A stretch of 5,638 nucleotides of DNA, from NCBI GenBank assembly GCA_020434085.1, contig JAGRBM010000128.1:1-5638 (forward strand), read 5' to 3'. The number at the start of each line of letters is the position of its first letter. Position 1 is the first letter of the stretch. The stretch is from Chrysiogenia bacterium. GTDB lineage: Bacteria; JAGRBM01. Below are positions 1 through 5,415 of this stretch, in pieces. The notes below the pieces were generated by a model. The model did no database searches, had not been told where the DNA came from, and saw nothing but the letters and a program-made list of their open reading frames with translations. Both the position numbers and the translations under genes were made by a program.

Positions 1-403
1 CCAGCTCGATGATTTTATCGGGCACGCGCGAGAGCACTTCAGCATCGCAGGCGTCGCCGATGTCGCGCATCATGACGACGAGCTCGTCGTTCTCATCGAT
101 CTTGCGCGGCGTTTCATCCTGTTTTCGTTTGGTAATGCCGGCAGCGGAAACAAGGCGGCCCTGTTTGTCGAATTCATCGACCTGAAAGGGTATCGGCGTT
201 GGACGCCCGTCCTGACAGGTGAGCACGGAGAGGCCGACGGGATCGGCGCCAAGGAACTCGGGCACATCCTTGCCGATGAGCCGTACGGGAAGCACGTGTG
301 CGCTGGTCGGAGTTTTGCTGAGTGAAGAGGCGCTGGCCGCGCCGGCACAAAGGCAGCAGGCTAGTGCTGCAAAAGGCATCAAACATCGCCGAAAGGCAGG
401 CAT
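1..403 (-). CDS. Secreted protein of unknown function, N-terminal part (runs off the left edge)
   Basis: I do not recognise this family. Reading leftward from ATG at 403-401, 134 codons stay open to the window edge, so the C-terminus is missing. The N-terminus looks like a Sec signal peptide: two arginines at 5-6, a hydrophobic Ala/Leu/Cys-rich core at about 8-22, and a likely signal peptidase I site after Ala-Ser-Ala (residue 25). The cysteines in the core do not sit in a convincing lipobox. The mature part has a PIPFQVDEFD segment near residue 70 and a DELVVMMRDIGD segment near residue 106, and is rich in Asp/Glu. This suggests an exported soluble or periplasmic domain, which is inference. 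A GAAGGG Shine-Dalgarno-like motif lies about 10 bases upstream of the ATG, and I see no in-frame ATG further upstream. It is divergent from the CBS-domain gene. Confidence 0.75.
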   Translation of the reverse strand, partial: MPAFRRCLMPFAALACCLCAGAASASSLSKTPTSAHVLPVRLIGKDVPEFLGADPVGLSVLTCQDGRPTPIPFQVDEFDKQGRLVSAAGITKRKQDETPRKIDENDELVVMMRDIGDACDAEVLSRVPDKIIEL

Positions 404-500
404 TTGCGATATTCCCTTCAAAGAGCCCATTGCCGGTCCCGCCTGCCCGCAGTTTCAATGGTGCTCTGTCCCCGGCGTCACGCCTCGATGATGTCCGCCG

Positions 501-523
501 TTGGCGTATAGTTCAAGTGCCAA
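501..523. repeat. Spaced inverted repeat TTGGC-N13-GCCAA
   Basis: Two 5-base arms, TTGGC (501-505) and GCCAA (519-523), are exact inverted repeats separated by 13 bases. The spacing would suit a dimeric regulator binding about two helical turns, but arms this short in GC-rich DNA can easily arise by chance. I do not know a regulator for this site. It sits inside the divergent intergenic region, which is the only reason to note it. Confidence 0.2.
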
Positions 524-644
524 ATAGCGCCGCCCCTGGCAGGCGTGGAACCCCCGAGAAAACGCTTGTTTGGAGGGCGGGACTCAGGGCACAATTCAGG
601 GAGCGTCTGCGTCAACCAAACCGAACTCCGGGTTGACATCAATG

Positions 645-650
645 TATAAC
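645..650 (+). promoter_or_regulatory. Candidate -10 element (TATAAC) for the CBS-domain gene
   Basis: TATAAC matches the sigma-70 -10 consensus at five of six positions and is preceded directly by TG, close to but not exactly an extended -10. It would place transcription start near 657, giving a leader of about 34 bases that includes the Shine-Dalgarno site. A perfect TTGACA lies at 633-638, but only six bases separate the two, so they cannot work as a -35/-10 pair. No good -35 stands 16-18 bases upstream of TATAAC. Confidence 0.3.
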
Positions 651-678
651 AGCAGCGAGACCCGCGGGTTCATCATGG

Positions 679-684
679 AAGGAG
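679..684 (+). promoter_or_regulatory. Shine-Dalgarno site of the CBS-domain gene
   Basis: AAGGAG six bases ahead of the ATG at 691 is a near-perfect ribosome binding site at normal spacing. It fixes the start of the CBS-domain gene over the upstream out-of-frame ATG at 675. Confidence 0.8.
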
Positions 685-690
685 ATCTCC

Positions 691-1125
691 ATGAAACGAA
701 CACTGGCGGATTTACTCGAAAAAAAGGGTTCCCAGATTTATTCGATCACTCCCGATGCGACCGTGTACGACGCGGTCAAAGTGATGGCCGAGCGTAGCGT
801 GGGTGCCCTGTTGGTGATGGAGGGGGAGCAACTTGTGGGAATGCTCTCCGAGCGCGACTACGCCCGCCGCGTGATCCTGGAGGGACGCTCCTCGAAAAAC
901 ACGGCCGTGCGGGAAATCATGACGGCGCGGGTCGTCTACGGGCGGCCCGAGCAGAGCGTCGAGGACGCCATGGCCATCATGTCGGAAAAGAAGTTCCGGC
1001 ACCTGCCCGTGATGAAGGATGAAAAGGTTGTCGGGATTGTTACGCTCGGCGACGCGGTCAAGGAGCTGCTCTCGGAAAAAGAGTTCCTGATCGAGCAGCT
1101 CGAAAACTACATCAGCGGTTGTTAG
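691..1125 (+). CDS. Tandem CBS-domain protein
   Basis: This 144-residue protein consists almost entirely of two CBS domains, which together form a Bateman module that normally binds adenine nucleotides (AMP, ATP or related) in the cleft between them. CBS1 spans about residues 10-62 and ends in GMLSERDYARR. CBS2 spans about 76-128 and ends in GIVTLGDAVKE. Both carry the Ser/Thr-x-x-Asp ligand motif (SERD at 53-56, TLGD at 118-121). The short acidic tail ending in EQLENYISG is typical, from memory, of stand-alone proteobacterial CBS proteins. There is no signal peptide or membrane segment, so it should be a cytosolic energy- or nucleotide-sensing protein. Its partner is unknown, because no enzyme or transporter is fused and the neighbours face away. 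The start is set by AAGGAG. Its TAG stop shares bases with the stop of the convergent gene. Confidence 0.92.
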   Translation: MKRTLADLLEKKGSQIYSITPDATVYDAVKVMAERSVGALLVMEGEQLVGMLSERDYARRVILEGRSSKNTAVREIMTARVVYGRPEQSVEDAMAIMSEKKFRHLPVMKDEKVVGIVTLGDAVKELLSEKEFLIEQLENYISGC

Positions 1126-1679
1126 GACGCGAGCGCGCTCTCAAGCACCGGCCAGCAGCTCTCCGACCATTCGCGGGCGTTGTCCATCACGACGCCGAGC
1201 GTCGCCAGATAGATGAGCGCGTCCTGCTTGTCGTATTCCTTCGAGAGTTTCTCGAAGGCTGCGCGCACGGCGTCCTCACCGGGCACTTCGTAGTCTTTCT
1301 CATCAACAGTCACGTGGCCGTCGTCGTTCTCGATGTTCCATTCGGCAAGAAAGGCCTTCATCAGCTCGCGCCGGGCAGCGAAGTGGTAGGCAATGAGCGC
1401 ACTCTGGATTGCCTGCTCCATGTTGGCGTGCTTGCTGAAGCGGATGAGGTAGGTGGCCTTCTGGTCGGGCTTCTGTTTGCGCAGGCTCTGGGGGCGAAAG
1501 CGCATGTGGCCTGCCAGCATGATCTCGGCAGCCTGGCGCTCGGTGTCGTTGGAGTCGCCCTCCCAGAATGAAACTGCAGCCGCCTTGCGACGATCATCGT
1601 CCATCAGCTCCCAGAAAATTCGGGTTGCCGTCCAGTCGGGAGTCTTCTGTGCCAGTTGTTGCCGGTCGCGCTTCGCCAT
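1122..1679 (-). CDS. Unrecognised 185-residue cytoplasmic protein
   Basis: I do not recognise this family. The protein is hydrophilic with no signal peptide or transmembrane segment, so it is probably cytosolic. It is rich in charged residues and aromatics, with Trp at 16, in an FWEL motif near 23, in SFWEG near 38, in LAEWN, and in REWSESCW near the C-terminus. Most of it looks alpha-helical, for example the stretches around IQSALIAYHFAARRELMKAF and AVRAAFEKLSKEYDKQ. A more polar segment with DDGHVTVDEKDYEV separates two helical parts. There are no zinc-finger cysteine pairs or obvious catalytic motifs. The ATG at 1679-1677 is preceded by GAGG at good spacing. The gene has its own candidate promoter at 1735-1763, so it need not belong to the upstream operon. 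Its TAA stop (1124-1122) overlaps the stop of the convergent CBS gene. Confidence 0.8.
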   Translation of the reverse strand: MAKRDRQQLAQKTPDWTATRIFWELMDDDRRKAAAVSFWEGDSNDTERQAAEIMLAGHMRFRPQSLRKQKPDQKATYLIRFSKHANMEQAIQSALIAYHFAARRELMKAFLAEWNIENDDGHVTVDEKDYEVPGEDAVRAAFEKLSKEYDKQDALIYLATLGVVMDNAREWSESCWPVLESALAS

Positions 1680-1699
1680 GGGTCGCCTCGTTGTGCTCG

Positions 1700-1727
1700 A
1701 AAAATCACCCGACCTTTCGGGCTCGGG
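1700..1727 (-). other. Small hairpin with T-run ahead of the 185-residue gene
   Basis: Read leftward, CCCGA (1727-1723) pairs with TCGGG (1712-1708), and a further GG/CC pairing inside is possible. It is followed three bases later by five T's (1704-1700). This resembles a weak intrinsic terminator. It could be a back-up terminator for the oxidoreductase operon or a 5'-leader hairpin of the downstream gene, since the predicted transcription start falls near 1728. The stem is short and has a bulge. Confidence 0.3.
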
Positions 1728-1734
1728 CGGGCCG

Positions 1735-1763
1735 ACTCTAGCCGCTGCCCGCCCGGATGTCGA
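1735..1763 (-). promoter_or_regulatory. Candidate sigma-70 promoter for the 185-residue gene
   Basis: Read leftward, TCGACA (1763-1758, five of six matches to TTGACA) is followed by exactly 17 bases and then TAGAGT (1740-1735, four of six matches to TATAAT). It lies just past the intrinsic terminator of the preceding operon, where a new promoter is expected. Transcription would start near 1728, leaving a leader of about 49 bases. Confidence 0.45.
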
Positions 1764-1770
1764 AGCAGGA

Positions 1771-1796
1771 AAAAGGGCGGCTTGCGCCGCCCTTTT
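1771..1796 (-). terminator. Intrinsic terminator of the peptidase-oxidoreductase operon
   Basis: AAAAGGGCGGC (1771-1781) and GCCGCCCTTTT (1786-1796) form a perfect 11-base-pair stem with a four-base loop, TTGC. Read leftward, the GC stem is followed by five T's, the classic Rho-independent form. It sits 22 bases beyond the stop of the oxidoreductase gene. The A-run and T-run on opposite sides make it able to act in both directions, although no rightward gene is seen to read into it. Confidence 0.9.
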
Positions 1797-1817
1797 GTCG
1801 CCTCAAGCAGGACTCAA

Positions 1818-3986
1818 TCAGGCCGAGGCCACCGTTACAGGCACCCCGTTGAGGATGGCCTGCCCGATCACCGGCTCGACATGCTGGTCATCGGTGAGAT
1901 CGTTGACGCTCACGCCCGGATTTTCGCTGGCGACCGAGAGCTGCACGCCCTTGCGACCGTGTCCCCAGCCGTGGGGCAGGCTCACCACGCCGGGCATGAT
2001 CTCTTCGGAAACCGTCAGGGCCGTGACCACCTTGCCGACCCGGCTTTCGATCTGTACCTGCTGACCGCCTTCGAGACCGAGCTTCGCGGCATCTTCAGGA
2101 TTCATGATCAGGTTGCAGCGGTTTTTGCCCTTGATGAGCGTCTTGGAGTTGTGTACCCAGGAATTGTTGGTGCGCAGATCGCGTCGCCCGATGAGCATGA
2201 GTTCGCCGTTTTCACTCTTGGCCATGAGATCGTCGCGATACTTCGCCAGGCGCGGGAGCTCGTCTCGCACCACAGCGTGGTCGAGCTCGATGCGCCCGGA
2301 CTTGGTGCGGCAGAGCCGGTCGAGGGAGGGCTTGAGCGGCCCGAGGTCGATGCCCTCGGGAGTGTCGATGAGCTTCTTGAGGCTCAGGCCGTCCTTGCCG
2401 GGAATGAACTTGTCGCCGTAGGGGCCGGTGCGCAGCATGATGTCGAGAATCCGTCGCGGCGTGGGGGCGAGCTTGCGCTTGCGAGCGAAATTGAAGGCCG
2501 CGCGCTTTACCGGATTCTTTTCCTTGAGGGCCTGAATGCGCAGCATCAGGTTGCTGAGAATCTGCCAGTCGGCGGGCTGATCGTTCTCGGGCTTGAAGAC
2601 CGCCTGGGAGAACTTCGAGGTGTTGTGCACCGCCAGCATGTGGAAGGCGGCCTCGTAGTTGTCCTGTTCGAGCGACCAGGCCGGCGGGAGAATGATGTCG
2701 GCGTGGCGGCTCGTCTCGTTGATGTAGATGTCGATGGCGACGTAGAACTCCAGGCTCTCGAATGCTTTGTCCAGACGCGTGCCGTTGGGCGTGGAGAGAA
2801 TCGGATTGCCCGCAATGGTGAGCATCCCGCGAATCTGTCCCTCGCCGGGGGTGAGCATCTCCTCGGCCAGGCAGCTCACCGAGAGTTCGCCATTGAACTC
2901 GGGGATCCCGCGCACGCGGCTCTTCCAGCGATTGTAACCGCCGGCCTGCCCGCCGCGGGCGGCAAGGCCCGGCAGATCGACTGCGGGGGTCGCGAACATG
3001 GAGCCGCCGGGCGTGTCGAAGTGCCCGGTCACCATGTTGAGCGTATTCACCAGCATGCTGACCAGCGTGCCGAACTCCTGCACGCAGGCGCCGATGCGCG
3101 CGTAGATCGCCGCGCGCGGGGTTCGTGCATATTCGCGGGTGAGCTGGCGGATCGTGCCGGCGGGGATCCCGAGTGGTTTCTCCACCGACTCGGGACTGAA
3201 GGGCTGGACGAGCTCGCGCAGCTTCGACTCCCCAGAGAGCCTTCCGCTGGCCGGGCAGGTTCCGGTGAGGTCTTCCTCGAAGACGATGTGCAGCATTGAA
3301 GCCAGCAGCAACGCGTCGTGACCGGGACGAATGAAGACGTGCTGGTCGGCCATGCGCGCGGTCTCGGTCTCACGCGGGTCGATCACGACGATCTTGCCGC
3401 CGCGCTTCTGGATGGCCTTCAGACGGTTGCGGATATCAGGCGCCGTCATCAGGCTACCGTTCGAGGCCAGCGGATTGGCGCCCATGATGATCAGATGGTC
3501 AGTGCGCTCGATGTCGGGAAGCGGCAGGGCCAGAATGCTGCCGAAGTGGAACAGGCTCGAAGCGTGATGAGGGTTCTGGTCGGCGGAGCTGGCGCTGAAG
3601 CGGTTTTTCGAGTGGATCGACTTGACCAGCGTCACCCCATAGAGCGCGGTGGCGAAGTTGTGAGCCGTGGGGTTGCCGATGTAGCTGCCCATGGCGTTCT
3701 CGCCATAGCGCTTCTGAATGCTCACGATGCGCTCGGCCGTTTCGCTGAGCGCTTCTTCCCAGGAAATTTCCTTCCACTCATCGCCCACGCGCTTCATCGG
3801 CGCCCGCAGGCGATCGGGATCGTGGTGGATGTCGCGCAGCGCAAAGGCCTTGGGGCAGATGTGGCCCCGGCTGAACGGGTCGTTCTTGTCGGCGCGGATG
3901 TCGACGACCTGTTTGTCCTCGACATCGATGAGCAGCCCGCAGGTCGCCTCGCACAGGTTACAGGTCTTGTGATGAGTGGTTCGCAT
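1818..3986 (-). CDS. Molybdopterin-dependent oxidoreductase (DMSO reductase superfamily, BisC/FdhF-like), substrate unknown
   Basis: This 722-residue protein has the full layout of a bis-MGD molybdenum or tungsten enzyme. An N-terminal [4Fe-4S] domain carries Cys9, Cys12, Cys16 and Cys44 (C-x2-C-x3-C-x27-C), followed by the CPK lysine at 46 used in electron transfer. The central cofactor-binding domain spans roughly 55-480, with GANPLASNG near 169 and VVIDPRETETA near 200. The C-terminal dinucleotide-binding domain covers about 593-710, with RTNNSW and SLPHGWGH. Asp132-136 region: Asp136-Gln137 occupies the metal-ligand position, where formate dehydrogenases have Cys/SeCys-His, so formate activity is unlikely. 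No twin-arginine signal is present, so it should be cytoplasmic. No partner subunit is seen. I chose ATG at 3986 because GAGG lies six bases upstream and the Fe-S domain then begins at the usual distance; ATG at 3998 would add four residues. It is probably cotranscribed with the upstream aminopeptidase. Confidence 0.93.
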   Translation of the reverse strand: MRTTHHKTCNLCEATCGLLIDVEDKQVVDIRADKNDPFSRGHICPKAFALRDIHHDPDRLRAPMKRVGDEWKEISWEEALSETAERIVSIQKRYGENAMGSYIGNPTAHNFATALYGVTLVKSIHSKNRFSASSADQNPHHASSLFHFGSILALPLPDIERTDHLIIMGANPLASNGSLMTAPDIRNRLKAIQKRGGKIVVIDPRETETARMADQHVFIRPGHDALLLASMLHIVFEEDLTGTCPASGRLSGESKLRELVQPFSPESVEKPLGIPAGTIRQLTREYARTPRAAIYARIGACVQEFGTLVSMLVNTLNMVTGHFDTPGGSMFATPAVDLPGLAARGGQAGGYNRWKSRVRGIPEFNGELSVSCLAEEMLTPGEGQIRGMLTIAGNPILSTPNGTRLDKAFESLEFYVAIDIYINETSRHADIILPPAWSLEQDNYEAAFHMLAVHNTSKFSQAVFKPENDQPADWQILSNLMLRIQALKEKNPVKRAAFNFARKRKLAPTPRRILDIMLRTGPYGDKFIPGKDGLSLKKLIDTPEGIDLGPLKPSLDRLCRTKSGRIELDHAVVRDELPRLAKYRDDLMAKSENGELMLIGRRDLRTNNSWVHNSKTLIKGKNRCNLIMNPEDAAKLGLEGGQQVQIESRVGKVVTALTVSEEIMPGVVSLPHGWGHGRKGVQLSVASENPGVSVNDLTDDQHVEPVIGQAILNGVPVTVASA

Positions 3987-4012
3987 ACTCTCCCTCATTT
4001 TCCCAGACGGAC

Positions 4013-5338
4013 TCAGCCGCTGCAGATCGATTCGATGTCTTCGACGCTCTTGGGCGTCACGGTCAGGTTCTTTGGCTTTCCGGCGGTGACCAGGATGTCG
4101 TCCTCAATGCGGATGCCGCCGAAGTTGTAGTAGCGCTCTGTTTTCTCGAAGTTGATGCGCCGCTTGTGCTTGCGGCGCACGGCGGGATCGTCGAGCAGCG
4201 CCGGGATGAAATACAGTCCCGGCTCCATGGTGATGACAAACCCCGGTTCGAGGCGCGCGTGGTAGCGCAGCTTGCCATTTCGCCGCACCGGAATCCGGCG
4301 CTTTTTCCCGCCGGTAACATCGTGTACGTCGAGGCCAAGCATGTGACTCAATCCGTGGGGGTAGAACGCCCGCACGACTTCACTCTCCACCAGCTCGTCC
4401 GTGCTTCCCCGCACCAGGCCCAGGTCGCGCAACCCCTCGGCGCTCACGCGCTCGGATTCCTTGTGGAGTTCGAGGCTTGTAACGCCCGGACGCGCGCGAT
4501 CGATGCAATGCTTCTGCACCGCCAGCACGAGCTCGTAAATGTCGCGCTGGCGGGCGGTGAACTTGCCGCTGACGGGAAAGGTGCGGGTGACATCGGCGGT
4601 GTAGCCGTGCATTTCCGCCCCCGCGTCGATGAGCAGCAGATCGCCCTGCTTGAGCTTCTGGTTGTTGTGGTGATAGTGGAGCACGCCGCTGCTGGCGCCG
4701 CCGGCGACGATGGAGCCGTAACCCACATGGAAGGCGCCGGCCTTGAGGAACTCTCGTTCGAGTTCGGCCTGCACCTCGTATTCATACATGCCCGGGCGCG
4801 CGGCCTTCATCGCGGCAACATGACCGGCGGCGGTCGCCTTGTTGGCGGCGCGAATGAGCGCGACCTCATCTGCGGACTTGAATGCGCGCAGCTCGCAGAG
4901 CTGGTCGTCCAGCTCTGCCTTGGTGATTTTGAGGCCTTTGAGCGCGGCACGCACTTCCGAGGGCAGCGGCCCTTCGGCGTGGCAGAGCTTGTAACCCTTG
5001 CGCGCCGCGCGAATGGCGCTCGGCAGCTCGTCGATGTAGGCGACGTGCTTTGCGCCAAATCGTTTGCGCGCTTCCTTGAGATCGGGAATGTGGCCCAGCC
5101 AGACCGCATGTTCCTGCGTGAGCTTTGGAATGAACAGGGTTTCGGCGCGGCGCTTCGGATCGAGCAGCAGCGCGTAACCGGGCTCTTCAACCCCCGTGAG
5201 ATAGAGGAAGTTGGAGCTCTGCCGGTACTGGTGGTGGACGTCCCCGTTGCGAATCACTTCGGGGGCGCTGGTGAGCAGGATGAGTCCGCCCGGGAGGCGT
5301 TTCATCAGGTTGCGGCGGTTGTTGGCATGCAGTTTCAT
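4013..5338 (-). CDS. pepP: Xaa-Pro aminopeptidase (aminopeptidase P, M24B family)
   Basis: This enzyme removes an N-terminal residue that precedes proline, using two Mn(II)-type metal ions in the cytoplasm. The N-terminal AMP_N domain (about 1-150) contains APEVIRNGDV and YRQSSNFLYLTGVEEP, closely resembling E. coli PepP. The C-terminal pita-bread catalytic domain (about 155-430) has all five metal ligands: Asp238 (LIDAG), Asp249 (TADVTRTF), His332 (HGLSHMLGLDVHD), Glu372 (TMEPGLY) and Glu412 (RIEDD). The supporting histidines 221, 328 and 339 are also present. Length is 441 residues, equal to my recollection of the E. coli enzyme, but with extra basic sequence between His339 and Glu412. ATG at 5350 is an alternative start adding four residues, but it overlaps a TATAAT motif. 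An open frame further upstream to 5599 overlaps another gene and is not credible as coding. No Shine-Dalgarno site precedes 5338. The oxidoreductase gene follows after 14-26 bases. Confidence 0.93.
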   Translation of the reverse strand: MKLHANNRRNLMKRLPGGLILLTSAPEVIRNGDVHHQYRQSSNFLYLTGVEEPGYALLLDPKRRAETLFIPKLTQEHAVWLGHIPDLKEARKRFGAKHVAYIDELPSAIRAARKGYKLCHAEGPLPSEVRAALKGLKITKAELDDQLCELRAFKSADEVALIRAANKATAAGHVAAMKAARPGMYEYEVQAELEREFLKAGAFHVGYGSIVAGGASSGVLHYHHNNQKLKQGDLLLIDAGAEMHGYTADVTRTFPVSGKFTARQRDIYELVLAVQKHCIDRARPGVTSLELHKESERVSAEGLRDLGLVRGSTDELVESEVVRAFYPHGLSHMLGLDVHDVTGGKKRRIPVRRNGKLRYHARLEPGFVITMEPGLYFIPALLDDPAVRRKHKRRINFEKTERYYNFGGIRIEDDILVTAGKPKNLTVTPKSVEDIESICSG

Positions 5339-5348
5339 CGGGAGCGGC

Positions 5349-5377
5349 ATTATACCGCCCCGGCGGGCCCCCGCCAG
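5349..5377 (-). promoter_or_regulatory. Candidate promoter of the aminopeptidase-oxidoreductase unit
   Basis: Read leftward, a perfect TATAAT lies at 5354-5349, preceded at 17 bases by CTGGCG (5377-5372), only three of six matches to the -35 consensus. A perfect -10 in such GC-rich DNA, directly ahead of a gene, is notable. Transcription would start at about 5343-5340, only two to five bases before the ATG at 5338, giving a nearly leaderless mRNA. The same bases TATAATG also supply the alternative ATG at 5350. Confidence 0.45.
5362..5375. repeat. GC-only inverted repeat between -35 and -10
   Basis: GGCGGGCCCCCGCC can fold into a 5-base-pair GC stem with a four-base loop. It sits in the gap between the right-edge gene and the aminopeptidase gene, inside the spacer of the candidate promoter. 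No T-run follows on either strand, so it is not a typical intrinsic terminator. It may only reflect base composition. Confidence 0.25.
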
Positions 5378-5415
5378 TGAGGGCTGACCCCTCCCGGGCG
5401 ATGCGCAGGCAAGTT

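Larger units (their letters stand above)
404..690. other. Divergent intergenic region, 287 bases
   Basis: This region lies between the leftward secreted-protein gene and the rightward CBS-domain gene, so it should carry promoters for both. I find no convincing protein-coding frame. It contains an imperfect promoter-like patch at 633-650 (TTGACA and, too close to it, TATAAC), a Shine-Dalgarno site at 679-684, and a spaced inverted repeat TTGGC-N13-GCCAA at 501-523. No clear promoter could be read for the leftward gene. Confidence 0.6.

Noticed and set aside
506-525. Sigma-54 promoter reading leftward (TTGGCACTTGAACTATAC)
   Set aside because: The GGCAC half fits the -24 element, but the -12 GC is replaced by AT, so the essential second half is missing.
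633-642. FNR/Anr-type site (TTGACATCAA)
   Set aside because: The half-sites TTGAC and ATCAA abut directly, whereas the FNR consensus needs four bases between them.
633-650. TTGACA plus TATAAC as a complete promoter
   Set aside because: Only six bases separate the two hexamers; functional sigma-70 promoters need about 16-18. Only the -10 element is kept as a weak candidate.
1131-1140. Perfect palindrome GAGCGCGCTC as a terminator for the CBS gene
   Set aside because: It has no loop or T-run and lies inside the coding region of the opposing gene, so it is more likely a result of GC-rich codons.
1656-3299. Long rightward open frame (547 codons) opposite the oxidoreductase gene
   Set aside because: It lies fully antisense to a gene with clear family motifs, has no recognisable domain, and is the kind of open frame that high GC at third positions creates.
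4166-5380. Rightward open frame of 404 codons opposite the aminopeptidase gene
   Set aside because: Its opposite strand encodes a complete M24 peptidase with all catalytic residues. This frame has no ribosome binding site or known motif.
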